From Akkermansia muciniphila (GTDB lineage Bacteria; Verrucomicrobiota; Verrucomicrobiia; Limisphaerales; BJHT01), in contig CAMAUZ010000016.1 of NCBI GenBank assembly GCA_945861535.1, forward strand, positions 1-64,000: a stretch of 64,000 nucleotides of DNA. The letters run 5' to 3'. The first letter of the stretch is position 1, and every line of letters starts with the position of its first letter. The position numbers were made by a program, and so were the translations under genes. Positions 42,357-51,438 of the stretch are shown here, piece after piece. The notes beneath the pieces are model-generated. The model saw only the letters and a list, made by a program, of their open reading frames with translations. It had not been told where the DNA came from and did no database searches.

Positions 42357-43391
42357 ATGAATGCCACGAAGTCCGTTCTGATTATCTGTTCCATCCTCGT
42401 CGCCACGTTGCTGGGCGGCCTGACCGTGCTCAGCCGCGTCCACCGCCAGCAGCGCGAACTGCAAGCCCAGTTCACCGCCCGCACCGGCGAAGTCGCCGCG
42501 CTCAAGGAAGCCCTCGCCACCTCCGACGACACCGCCCGGCAGTTGGAGGACAAACTGCAGCGCATGACCGGCGTGCTCCTGCAGTCCACCGCGCAACTCA
42601 CCGACGCCCGCGCGGAACTCGAGCGGCGCGTCGTCGTTCCCCCGCCCGTCGCTGCGACCCCCGCCGCCCCCCCGCCCAACCCGTTGCCCACGCCGCTCAT
42701 CACGGGAACCAAGGAGGAGAAAAATCTGCGCGTGATATTTCCGGAACTGCGTTCCAAGACCGGGCAGTTCATCGCCAAGGATCAGGAGTTCTCCAGCCAC
42801 TTCGGACGCAACCTGGTCTTCAAGGACGCCGCCGGCGCGCGGCTCCGTCTGGATGTCGATGAAGTGCATTACGCCATCCTCGCGACGCTCGGCATCGACC
42901 TCGCGGCCGCCAAACAGGAGCAGCGCGATCTCGACGCCAAATCTGCGCAATACAACGCCGCCGCCAAGCAGGCGCAGGCCGCCTACGCCGCCGCCGTGGC
43001 GCAGGCCGCCAAGGAGGCCAAGGAACGCGAGGTGCAACTCGCCATCGAGATGGCCAAGCTGGATGAGGAGCGGCGCAAAGCCATCCAGGAAGAAAACCTC
43101 CGCCAGCAATCCGTCGAAGCCGACCGCCTCCGCTCGCTCGCCGCGCTTCGCTCCGCCGACGCCGCGATGTATGGCGCGATCTCCCAGCCCATCTACTTTT
43201 TCAACAACAACAACTTCAACCCGGACGGGACGATCAATTACAACCCGCCGGCTCCCTCCGCCACCGTCGCCGCGCCGTTCGCCTCGAACACGTTTTACAC
43301 AGCCATCTCCAACAAGGTGCAACTGATCACGGTCCCCAAAAACCAGCCGGTCCCAACGCCAACGACCTCAACCACGCCGAAGAAGAAGTAG
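42357..43391 (+). CDS. Membrane-anchored coiled-coil protein
   Basis: 344 aa. The N-terminal anchor is MNATKSVLIICSILVATLLG. Coiled coil 1 covers about residues 28-90 (QQRELQAQFTARTGEVAALK). After a Pro-rich linker comes a small folded segment (LRVIFPELRSKTGQFIAKD; NLVFKDAAGARLRLDVDEVHYAILATLGIDL). Coiled coil 2 spans about residues 182-255, rich in Ala/Gln/Lys/Glu. The tail contains NNNNFNPDGTINYNPP. The family is not recognised. The topology suggests a periplasmic scaffold. Confidence 0.55.
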   Translation: MNATKSVLIICSILVATLLGGLTVLSRVHRQQRELQAQFTARTGEVAALKEALATSDDTARQLEDKLQRMTGVLLQSTAQLTDARAELERRVVVPPPVAATPAAPPPNPLPTPLITGTKEEKNLRVIFPELRSKTGQFIAKDQEFSSHFGRNLVFKDAAGARLRLDVDEVHYAILATLGIDLAAAKQEQRDLDAKSAQYNAAAKQAQAAYAAAVAQAAKEAKEREVQLAIEMAKLDEERRKAIQEENLRQQSVEADRLRSLAALRSADAAMYGAISQPIYFFNNNNFNPDGTINYNPPAPSATVAAPFASNTFYTAISNKVQLITVPKNQPVPTPTTSTTPKKK

Positions 43392-43502
43392 GATGGCAGG
43401 ATGATGGGGGCAGAATGATGGGGGCGGGAAGCGGGAGGGACGCGGCGCAGCACGGGGCCAATGTACTCGTTGCGGGGAGGGGCATTGGCAGGTGGCCCGC
43501 CC

Positions 43503-43691
43503 ACCCTTGTAGGAGTCGAGGTAACGAGACTCTGACCTTTCCTGTGCGAACAGCGGACTGAGGCTTGCCGGCTGCTTTGGGCGAGGCGGGTGCGAGCGGA
43601 ACCCGGTTCCAAGACGCGGCTTGGGATGTTTTTTGGGACAGGCCGCTCGCGGAAGGAGGTTAGAGTCTCGTCACCTCGACTCCTACAAGGG
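43503..43691. repeat. Long inverted repeat pair
   Basis: CCCTTGTAGGAGTCGAGGTAA (from 43503) and its approximate inverse ACCTCGACTCCTACAAGGG (43673-43691) flank about 120 bp. The arms also contain GAGACTCTGACC / GGTTAGAGTCTC. This is a relative of the arms at 38303 and 47615. No gene was found in 43392-43871. Confidence 0.7.
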
Positions 43692-43871
43692 GTGGGAGCG
43701 CCGGCGGCTCTCCCGCTAGGTTTTCACACAAGCTCGGAAGCCCGCCTTCCTTCCGCGTTGACCGCATCGTTGCGGCCAAGCCGTTCACAGAGTTTCCCAA
43801 CCCACCCACGCTCCTCCCATTATTCTGCCCCCGATTATCCTGCCATCTCCGGCGCGGTCCCGGTCGGCCGA

Positions 43872-44843
43872 TCAGTCCGGATACCCGTTCGGATGCTTCA
43901 CGTGCCACCGGTAGGCCGTCGTCACGATGTCTTCGAGCTTCGGAAACCGCGGCCGCCAGCCCAGCTCGTTGAACGCCTTATCCGCCCCCGCCACCAAGCG
44001 CGGAGGATCGCCCGGACGCCGCGGCTTCTCGATCGCCGTGATGCGTTTGCCCGACACCTTCTCGCACATGCGGATCACCTCGCGTACCGAGTAGCCCTCG
44101 CCATTGCCGAGATTGAAAAAACCCTTCTTGTCCGGCTGCAACGCGAGGATGTGCGCCTGCGCCAGGTCCGCGATGTGGATGTAATCCCGGATGCACGTCC
44201 CGTCCGGCGTCGGATAATCCGTCCCGTAAATCTCACACTGCGGCGACTGCCCGAGCGCCACCTTCAGCACGTTCGGAATCAGATGCGTCTCGACGCGATG
44301 ATGCTCGCCGAACCGCTCGCTCGCGCCCGCCGCGTTGAAATAGCGGAACGCCACAAAATCCAGCCCGTGAATCTGCTGAAACCACTGCAGCATCTTCTCG
44401 AACATCAGCTTCGATTCGCCATACGGATTGATCGGGCGCTGCGGCAAATCCTCCGTCATCGGCACGCGGTCCGGCGGGCCGTACGTCGCGCACGTCGAGC
44501 TGAAGACAAACTTGCGCACGCCCGCCTCGGCCGCGGCCTCGAGCAGGTTCAGCCCGTTGGCGACGTTGTTGCGAAAATACTTCGTCGGATTGGTCATCGA
44601 TTCGCCCACCTGCGCAAACGCCGCGAAGTGGATGATCGCCTCCGCCTTGGTCTCCGTGACCGCGCGCAGCACCGCCGAGCGCTCGCGCAAATCCCCCGGC
44701 ACAAATGCCGCGCGCGGATCCACGGCGGACCGATGCCCCTCACTCAAGTTGTCGAACACCGTCACCGCGTGGCCCGCGTTGAGCAGTTCTTCGACACACA
44801 CCGAACCGATATAACCGGCCCCGCCGGTGACAAAAACATTCAT
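43872..44843 (-). CDS. galE: UDP-glucose 4-epimerase
   Basis: 323 aa from ATG 44843. The NAD-binding motif is MNVFVTGGAGYIGSV (GxxGxxG). The catalytic set is Ser in SSTCATYG and Tyr/Lys in NPYGESK (YxxxK). Substrate-binding segments include FRYFNAAGA and DYIHIADLAQAHILAL. It interconverts UDP-glucose and UDP-galactose by oxidation and reduction at C4 and supplies galactose for surface polysaccharides. It is monocistronic as far as can be seen, flanked by repeats; the polysaccharide genes at 49347-54529 are plausible users of the product. Confidence 0.88.
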   Translation of the reverse strand: MNVFVTGGAGYIGSVCVEELLNAGHAVTVFDNLSEGHRSAVDPRAAFVPGDLRERSAVLRAVTETKAEAIIHFAAFAQVGESMTNPTKYFRNNVANGLNLLEAAAEAGVRKFVFSSTCATYGPPDRVPMTEDLPQRPINPYGESKLMFEKMLQWFQQIHGLDFVAFRYFNAAGASERFGEHHRVETHLIPNVLKVALGQSPQCEIYGTDYPTPDGTCIRDYIHIADLAQAHILALQPDKKGFFNLGNGEGYSVREVIRMCEKVSGKRITAIEKPRRPGDPPRLVAGADKAFNELGWRPRFPKLEDIVTTAYRWHVKHPNGYPD

Positions 44844-45020
44844 TGCGAAATAAATACAATTGAACCGCACCAATTTCCAAAAACTGCCTGAACAAATCTT
44901 TCTTTGTACTCCGGCTCCTTGAAACGACTGGAACGATCCGAACGGGATCCGCTCATTCCATCGGAACGCGGGCCGGATGCTTGAGTCATGAGGACACCTT
45001 TTGAGCACGGGCGGGCGACC

Positions 45021-45181
45021 GGAGCGCGGCCTTTAGGCCGCAGAAACGCCCGCCCGCAGCGACGGTTCCCAACCATTCGAACGCGTGCCACCACCCACTA
45101 TTTGGTGGGTAAAAAAGAGCGCCTGAAAATTCGCTCGCCCCATACAGGACGCACGTCTCTGCGGCCTGAAGGCCGCGCTCC
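45021..45181. repeat. Palindromic repeat (GCGGCCTTTAGGCCGC family)
   Basis: The arms GGAGCGCGGCCTTTAGGCCG (45021-45040) and CGGCCTGAAGGCCGCGCTCC (45162-45181) face each other, each with an inner hairpin. They fill the gap between galE and the 32-residue-repeat gene. Confidence 0.75.
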
Positions 45182-45191
45182 GCCGGCAGCA

Positions 45192-47498
45192 TCACGGCTT
45201 GAGCAACTGCTGCCGCCGCTCCACCGACAGCGGACTCCGCTCGATCCACCGCCGTGCCGCCGCGTCATCCACCTTCAGCCACCGCCGCGCCAACTGCTCG
45301 ATCATCGACGCGCTGCTCGGGTCCGCCGCCATCGTATCCGCCCACGGCGCCGCTGCCGCCGGATCGCTGTAAGTCATCTGCTGCACAAAGCTCTTGACCG
45401 CCGCCTCGCGCGACTTGCCTTCGGGCAAGGCCTTCATCCACTCCGTCGCCCCCGCCGTGTCGTTGCGCGCCCACATTTGCACGATGCTCTGAAACGCCGT
45501 CTCCCGCGTCGGCCCCTCGGGAAACGCCCCCACCCACGCCGCCGCGCCGCGCGGATCGATGCTCGCCCACTGCGACACCACGCTGGTCGCCGCGCGATTC
45601 TGCATCTCGCCCGCCGGCAGTGTCGCCACGAAGGCCGCCGCGTCCTGCGGTGACTGCGTCGCGAGACCGCCCGCCACATTTTGCAACGCCTGGTCCTGCA
45701 CCTCGCCCGCAGGCAGTTGCCGCGCCCACGCCACCGCGGCCTGCGGATCACTCGCCGCCCATTGATTCGCCACCGTCGAGAGCAGATTGCGCTGTTTGTC
45801 CCCCGCCGGCATCGCCAGCGCAAACGCCGCCGCGTCCTGCGGACTCTCCTGCGCCCAGCGGTAGCTGAGATTCTGCATCGCCGCCTCGCGCGCCGCGCCC
45901 TCGGGCAATTGCTTCGCCCAGTTCACCGCCGCAGTCAGATCGCGATTGGCCCAACTGCTCGCCACCGAACCGAGCATCTCCTGCTGCGCCTGGCCCGCCG
46001 GCAGCCGCTGCACCAGGTCCAGCGCAAGCGTCGGATCGTTGTTCGCCAGGGACCACACCATGTTGCGCGCCGCATCCAACTGCATCTGTCCGGCCGGCAA
46101 CGTCTGCACCCACGCCACCGCTTTTGCCGGATCGCTCTGCGCCCATTGACTCGCGATCGAGGAGACTATCGAACTGCGCGCCTGTCCCGCCGGCACGCCC
46201 TCGAGATAACCCACCGCCGCCGCCGGATCGGTGCGCAACAGGCCGGAGAGCGCATTCTGGAGCGCGTTGTTGCGCGTCTGCCCCGGCGGCAACGTCGCCA
46301 CCCACTCCAGCGTTGCCTTGGGATCGCTGCTGCTCCACGACGACGCCAGCGAATTGATGAAACTGTTGCGCGCACTGCCCGGCGGCAGGCTCTGCGCAAA
46401 CGCCGCCGCCGCCTGCGGTTCCTTCGCCGCCCACGGACCGCTCAGATTCTGCAACGCGCTTTGTTTCTGCCGCCCCTCCGGCAGTTGTTGCGCCCATGCC
46501 AGCGCCGCCGGCAGATCGCTCTGCCCCCACGCCTGCGCCAGCGTCCCCGCGAGTTCCGACTGCTGAGCGCCTGCGACGCCGTTCAAAACCGCGACCGCCG
46601 CGCGCGGATTCGTGGCCGCCAGTTCGGTGACAACTCCCCGCAACGCACTGCGCCGCTGGCCCGTCTCCGAGAGTCCGTTCGCCCACGCCAGCGCCGCCGC
46701 GGAATCCTTCGCCGCCCAGCGTCCCGCCAGCGTCTGCACCGCATTGTCGCGCGCATAACCCGGCGCCAACTGCGCGATCTGCGCCGCCGCCGACGCCGGA
46801 TCCTCCAGCGACCACACATTCAAAATGGCGAGACTCGCCGCGTCCCGGTTTTGTTTTTTCGCGAGGCTCGCCGCCAGTTCCATCGCCCGTGCCGGGTCCT
46901 GCTGCGCCACCACCGGCAGCAACGCCTGCCAGAACCGAAGCCGCTCCTCGCCCTCGGGCATCTCCTGCGCGAACGCGAACGCCGCCGGCAAATCCCGCCG
47001 CGCCCACGCCTCCGCCACAACGCCCAGCGCCTGCGTCCGTTCCGCCGCCGTCTTCAAACCCTGCGCATACTTGATCGCCGCCGCCGGGTCCGATTCCGTC
47101 CAGCGCCCGAGCAACAGCGCGTTCGCCCCATACCAGGTCCGCTGTCGCCCACCGGTCCGCAGCTTTGCCAGCAACGCCGGGATGTCCCGCGTCTCGACGC
47201 GCGCCACCACGTCGAGCACCGCCGAACTGAAATACCCCATGGCGGTATCGCCCATCACCCGCCGCAACTGCGCCTCCAGTTCATCGAGGCTCGCCCCCGT
47301 TCCCGCCGTCGCCGTCGTTGCGGCCACCGCCGGTCTCACCACGGGTTTCGGCGTCCAACCCGCCGCTCCCGCCGCCGCATTCGTCACGCCCGCCGCGTCG
47401 GGTTTCGCCGACGACGCCGCGCGCCGTTCTCCGACGACGTAGCCCACCGCCACGCCCGCCAGACACAGCCCGATCGGAATAATTTTGGATGCACTCAT
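45192..47498 (-). CDS. Exported solenoid protein with about 20 tandem 32-residue repeats
   Basis: 768 aa from ATG 47498. The N-terminus is a membrane anchor or signal (IIPIGLCLAGVAVGYVVGE), followed by an Ala/Pro linker. From about residue 110 the protein is a chain of about 20 repeats, nearly all exactly 32 residues, with the pattern DPxxAAxWxxxLPxGxxRxxAL and then xxVAxxWAxx; examples are DPKATLEWVATLPPG, DPQAAVAWARQLPAG and SPQDAAAFVATLPAG. Two helices per repeat would build an alpha-solenoid, shorter than the 34-residue TPR. It ends RSPLSVERRQQLLKP. There is no catalytic motif. It probably binds protein in the periplasm. The specific family was not recognised. Confidence 0.65.
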   Translation of the reverse strand: MSASKIIPIGLCLAGVAVGYVVGERRAASSAKPDAAGVTNAAAGAAGWTPKPVVRPAVAATTATAGTGASLDELEAQLRRVMGDTAMGYFSSAVLDVVARVETRDIPALLAKLRTGGRQRTWYGANALLLGRWTESDPAAAIKYAQGLKTAAERTQALGVVAEAWARRDLPAAFAFAQEMPEGEERLRFWQALLPVVAQQDPARAMELAASLAKKQNRDAASLAILNVWSLEDPASAAAQIAQLAPGYARDNAVQTLAGRWAAKDSAAALAWANGLSETGQRRSALRGVVTELAATNPRAAVAVLNGVAGAQQSELAGTLAQAWGQSDLPAALAWAQQLPEGRQKQSALQNLSGPWAAKEPQAAAAFAQSLPPGSARNSFINSLASSWSSSDPKATLEWVATLPPGQTRNNALQNALSGLLRTDPAAAVGYLEGVPAGQARSSIVSSIASQWAQSDPAKAVAWVQTLPAGQMQLDAARNMVWSLANNDPTLALDLVQRLPAGQAQQEMLGSVASSWANRDLTAAVNWAKQLPEGAAREAAMQNLSYRWAQESPQDAAAFALAMPAGDKQRNLLSTVANQWAASDPQAAVAWARQLPAGEVQDQALQNVAGGLATQSPQDAAAFVATLPAGEMQNRAATSVVSQWASIDPRGAAAWVGAFPEGPTRETAFQSIVQMWARNDTAGATEWMKALPEGKSREAAVKSFVQQMTYSDPAAAAPWADTMAADPSSASMIEQLARRWLKVDDAAARRWIERSPLSVERRQQLLKP

Positions 47499-47614
47499 AA
47501 AACCGCACACTTGTATCCGCGTGCTGATAAGTCAGAAGCCCCGCCAAAGAAAGGCATTTCCCCGACGCGCCGCCGCTTCCGCAGCGATGCGGGCAACCCG
47601 CTCGCGCGTACCAT

Positions 47615-47708
47615 TGTAGGAGACGACGTGAGGAGACTCCTCCCTCTTTATCCATCGGCGCTGCTCGCGCAGAAAAGGTCAGAGCCTCCCGGCGTCGGCT
47701 CCTACCAG
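47615..47708. repeat. Inverted repeat (TGTAGGAGACGACGTGAGGA family)
   Basis: Left arm TGTAGGAGACGACGTGAGGA (47615-47634); right arm GAGCCTCCCGGCGTCGGCTC, then CTACCA (about 47683-47708), imperfect. The following 450 bp to 48159 contain no supported gene; a short palindrome GGCATGGGCGGTGCTG and a CCGGCTGAAACCGG near 47890 are the only structures seen. Confidence 0.55.
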
Positions 47709-48159
47709 TGCCAGGAGCGCGGGTCCCCCTCCGCTTCGCGCCGGAGGCACGCAAGAAACTAGCCGGTGGTGAAGCGCACTGGAACCACCGGATAGTCCGA
47801 CCGGAAAGTGCTGCGCCCCGGCGGGGCGCGAGAGCCGTGAAACCCACCAACGCGCATCGCCACGGCGACGCGTCATCTTTGGCCGACCGTCCGGCTGAAA
47901 CCGGGTACTAATGCGAATATCAAACGGAGATTGGGGAAGCATTCACGTTAGGTCCGACAAACCCAACTCGGAACAGCCGCTTCACGCATTATGCGTGAGA
48001 AATTCCCGCTCAACAAAACTAACCGGGCCAATCACCTTATACCTTGCCTCCAGCACCGCTGGCATGGGCGGTGCTGTTAATAAAACGAGAGACTACGGCA
48101 ACTATCCCGATAGCATCGGATCACTACCTAACTCAAACCAAGCCTAAGCCCGAGACTCC

Positions 48160-48987
48160 ATGAAACTCCCCACCCGCACCAACACCGGCGCCTTTACTCT
48201 CATCGAATTGCTCGTCGTCCTCGGCATCGTGGGAATCTTGGTTTCGATGCTGCTGCCCGCTATTGGAAGAACCGGTCATCGCGGTTCGGCCAATCGCATC
48301 AAATGCGTCAACAACCAGAAGCAAATCGGCACCGCCTTCCGGGTCTTCGCTGCCGACAACGACGGTCATTTTCCCCTCCAAACCACCAACCATCCTTACC
48401 TCTACCAACCCGGAGACACCGGGTCGTCTCCCGGAGCGGCGTCCACCACCTCAGCCTTCGCCTGGCAGGTTTACCAAGCCATGTGGAACCAACTTCAGTC
48501 ACCCAAGGTTCTCCTCTGCCCCAGTGATCGCTCCCGTACAACTTACAACCGCGTCACCGACTTCGCCGCGCTTGCACGCGCGCCCGGCGTCAGCACCACC
48601 GCCAGCCTCGGGCACTCCAGCAATCAAAACCGCGCCGTCAGCTACGCCCCTCAGGCGCTCGCCGATGAGATGAACCCGCTCGCTGTACTGAACGTGGATC
48701 GAAACATCAATCTCTCCATCGCCGTCAACGCTCCGACGACCCCTGCATGGCCGGGCGGATCCCGCTTCGCCATCACCGATGAGTCGGCCGCAAACACCGT
48801 TCGCTGGGTGATGGGTCCAGTTTCCATGCTTCACGACCTGCAAGGCAACCTGGTTTTTGCGGATGGCAGCGTGTTACAGGCCACCGCCACCACCCTGCAA
48901 ACAGCGCTCGTCAACGCCGGCAAAGCCTACGGCTGGGGCACTCCCTCCAGTCCCGGCCCCGGTGCCGCAGTTTTCCTCCTGCCCTGA
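48160..48987 (+). CDS. Type II secretion/pilin-like pseudopilin (DUF1559-like)
   Basis: 275 aa. The prepilin peptidase site and helix are classic: TNTGAFTLIELLVVLGIVGI with Phe at the cleavage site and Glu at +5. A Cys-containing segment (NRIKCVNNQKQIGTAFRVFA) follows. The C-terminal domain includes FADGSVLQATATTLQ, the H/FxDGxV ending common to the many pseudopilins of Planctomycetes and Verrucomicrobia. Such proteins are assembled by type II/IV pilus-like machinery, but no other pilus gene is near, so its role cannot be stated. Confidence 0.75.
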   Translation: MKLPTRTNTGAFTLIELLVVLGIVGILVSMLLPAIGRTGHRGSANRIKCVNNQKQIGTAFRVFAADNDGHFPLQTTNHPYLYQPGDTGSSPGAASTTSAFAWQVYQAMWNQLQSPKVLLCPSDRSRTTYNRVTDFAALARAPGVSTTASLGHSSNQNRAVSYAPQALADEMNPLAVLNVDRNINLSIAVNAPTTPAWPGGSRFAITDESAANTVRWVMGPVSMLHDLQGNLVFADGSVLQATATTLQTALVNAGKAYGWGTPSSPGPGAAVFLLP

Positions 48988-49057
48988 ACCTTGCCACTTC
49001 AATGGTTGCGTGAAGACCGTCCGACTGACAAACGCACCACCCACGGCAGAAAATTAC

Positions 49058-49157
49058 AAACCACTAACCGGCACTAATAAGACCAAGGCAGGCAGCATCT
49101 CGACCGCAATACCCCGCTGCCCTTCTTATTAGTGCCAGTTAGTGCCGGTTAGTGGTT
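49058..49157. repeat. Inverted repeat downstream of pseudopilin gene
   Basis: AAACCACTAACCGGCACTAA (from 49058) is mirrored by TTAGTGCCGGTTAGTGGTTT (49138-49157), an exact inverse, with an additional half-arm CTTATTAGTGCCAG before it. The AT content is higher than the surroundings. It could act as a terminator for the pseudopilin gene. The rest of the gap to 49346 shows nothing else. Confidence 0.6.
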
Positions 49158-49346
49158 TTAGTCTCTGTGTAGCTCAGCGCCCAAGTTCTTAGCTTCACCA
49201 GGTCCGCCAGTCCCCACCACCGTCACTCTGCCCTTTGGTTTTCGCCGGCTTCGTGCCCTGTGTGGTTCAATCCCCCGTGCAGGTTTAAGGTTTTATGATT
49301 GTCAGCACGCCAGCTTTGCCCGCATAAACCCTCGCCCTTGGCACCT

Positions 49347-50447
49347 ATGCGCTTTTTGATGCTAAATTGGCGGGACCCGCAGAATCCGCTCGCCGGTGGC
49401 GCCGAGCGGGTGACGCAAGCCTATCTCGAAGCCCTCGTGCAACGCGGGCACGCGGCGTGGTGGTTTGCCAATAACTTCCCCGGCGCGGCCCCGACCGCGA
49501 CCCTCGGTGGTGTTCACATCGTTCGCGGCGGCGGCATGGGCACCTCAATCCTTTCGGCGATACGCTGGTATCGGCGGCAGGCACCCTTTGATCTCGTCAT
49601 CGACCAGCACCACGGCATCCCTTGGTACGCGCCGTGGTGGTGCCGGACCCGCAATGTCGCTTACATCCACGAAGTCCTCGGCCCGATCTGGAGCGCCTTC
49701 TATCCGTGGCCGCTCAGTACGCTGGGCCGCTGGCAGGAGCGGTGGACTCATTGGGGTTATCGCAAAGTCCCGTTCTGGACCGCCTGTCAGGCCACCCGCG
49801 ACTGCCTCCGCGCGCACGGAGTCAGGGACATCACCCTGATTCCCTACGGCGTTCACACCCGCGCCCTGCCGGAACTGGAAGCCAAGCCACTGACCCCGCC
49901 GCTGCGCCTGGTAACCGTCTGCCGACTCGCACCCAACAAGCGCGTCGAACACGCCGTGCGCCTGATGCAGTGTCTCGCCGCCAGCGGCGTGGCGGCGCAA
50001 CTCACCATCGTCGGTGGCGGGGAAGAAGAAGCGCGCCTCCGGGGATTAGTCATCGCCGAGAAACTCGAGGACCGGGTTACTCTCACCGGTCAAGTCACCG
50101 AGACCGAAAAGAATGAGATACTCCGGCGCGCGCATTTCCTGGTTCACACCTCGTTGCGGGAAGGCTGGGGTCTCAATGTCATCGAAGCCAATGCCATGGG
50201 AACTCCCGGCCTGGTCTATCCCGTGGAGGGTCTGGTGGAGTCCACCCTGCATGACCAGACCGGACTGGTGTCCGCGGAAGAAACTCCCGAGTCACTGGCG
50301 GTGAGACTACAGGACGTGCTGCGCCAGCCGGAGAAATACCAGAGCTATCGAAAAGCCGCGTGGGAACGGGCCAAAACCTTTCACTGGGAGGTCGTCCTGC
50401 CCCAAGCCTGCGCCTGGCTGGAGGTGCAGGCGCAGCGACAGCAGTAA
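49347..50447 (+). CDS. Glycosyltransferase family 4
   Basis: 366 aa from ATG 49347 (MRFLMLNWRDPQNPLAGGAE, with the donor-side AGGAERV motif). The C-terminal Rossmann half has RLVTVCRLAPNKRVEHAVRL, VGGGEEEARLRGL, then the GT4 acceptor/donor signature SLREGWGLNVIEANAMGTPG (EX7E). It would transfer a nucleotide-activated sugar to a surface glycan or lipid carrier at the cytoplasmic membrane face. It is the only + strand gene of the polysaccharide group and converges on the GT2 gene with 10 bp between stops. A retaining mannosyl- or glucosyltransferase is most likely. Confidence 0.85.
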   Translation: MRFLMLNWRDPQNPLAGGAERVTQAYLEALVQRGHAAWWFANNFPGAAPTATLGGVHIVRGGGMGTSILSAIRWYRRQAPFDLVIDQHHGIPWYAPWWCRTRNVAYIHEVLGPIWSAFYPWPLSTLGRWQERWTHWGYRKVPFWTACQATRDCLRAHGVRDITLIPYGVHTRALPELEAKPLTPPLRLVTVCRLAPNKRVEHAVRLMQCLAASGVAAQLTIVGGGEEEARLRGLVIAEKLEDRVTLTGQVTETEKNEILRRAHFLVHTSLREGWGLNVIEANAMGTPGLVYPVEGLVESTLHDQTGLVSAEETPESLAVRLQDVLRQPEKYQSYRKAAWERAKTFHWEVVLPQACAWLEVQAQRQQ

Positions 50448-50457
50448 GCGGGAGGTA

Positions 50458-51426
50458 CTATGCGGACGGGTTCTGAACGCGGTAGGGAGAGAACTTCAGA
50501 TAAAGACTGACCAGAGCCTTGGGTGCGTGCTGCTTGAGAAACAGCTTCGTGGCGTGAACCAGCATCTTGCGCAGGTAGCGAGCCGTGATGAGGTGCCGAT
50601 ACTCCGGACGTCCCCGGAGCAGGCGGAGCATGGGAAAGCCATAGAGATAGAGCGCCCCGCCCTCGCGCAGGAGCGGCAGGACATCGCGGTTCGCCGGCAG
50701 ATGGAGGAGGTGGAGCAGGTCCTCGAGGACTTTTTGGTGTTCCGCCGGGTCGCGGAGGACGCGTTTATAGAATGAGTTGGGCTGGATATAGAACACCGCC
50801 AGCGGCTCGGGCACGAAGCACATGCCGTGGCGAAAGGCGAGCACTTGCAAGGTGTACCAGTCCGCGGCGGTTTTGAGTTCGGCGGGAAACTTGCCGGCCG
50901 CCAGGAATGGTCCGCGTTTCAGGATGACACTGTGGGAGGCGATGTAGAGATCGCTGCGTTTCTCGACTTCCAGCAGTTGGGCGGGCGAAAGGTATGCGGC
51001 CGAAGACGCAATCTTGCTTCCCCAATGCCAGTGCAGTCCGGTGGCTTCTTCGTGGAAGTCGCCGATCGTGCAACTGAGTGCGGCTTCGGGATGCTTGGCG
51101 AGCAACGTCATCGACTTATCAAACAGGCCGGGCATCACCTCGTCATCGGCGGCGGCAAAGTAGAGATAGTCCCCCGTGGCCAGACTGATGCCGCGGTCAA
51201 TCGAGTAGAGACAGCCCCGGTTCTTCTCGTTCCGGTGCAGCTTGATGACCGGGTATTTGGCGGCCAACTGTTGGATGATCTCGACACTGTTGTCCGTGGA
51301 ACCGTCATCGATCACGATGATCTCCTGGAGAAACCTGGACTGTTCCCCCAACGCCCCGAGTGAGCGCGGCAGGAACTGGGCGTGGTTGTAGTTGGGAACT
51401 ATGACCGAGAGTGTGGAGTGCGGCAT
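50458..51426 (-). CDS. Glycosyltransferase family 2
   Basis: 322 aa. The GT-A fold start is TLSVIVPNYNHAQFLPRSL, followed by IIVIDDGSTDNS and the metal-binding region YFAAADDEVMPGLF (DDE in place of DxD). The catalytic and acceptor part is less conserved (AAGKFPAELKTAADWYTLQV). It is the last gene of a four-gene minus-strand unit, 12 bp after the methyltransferase. It is an inverting transferase, probably for polysaccharide or O-antigen assembly. Confidence 0.85.
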   Translation of the reverse strand: MPHSTLSVIVPNYNHAQFLPRSLGALGEQSRFLQEIIVIDDGSTDNSVEIIQQLAAKYPVIKLHRNEKNRGCLYSIDRGISLATGDYLYFAAADDEVMPGLFDKSMTLLAKHPEAALSCTIGDFHEEATGLHWHWGSKIASSAAYLSPAQLLEVEKRSDLYIASHSVILKRGPFLAAGKFPAELKTAADWYTLQVLAFRHGMCFVPEPLAVFYIQPNSFYKRVLRDPAEHQKVLEDLLHLLHLPANRDVLPLLREGGALYLYGFPMLRLLRGRPEYRHLITARYLRKMLVHATKLFLKQHAPKALVSLYLKFSPYRVQNPSA

Positions 51427-51438
51427 GGCAGCGAGGTG

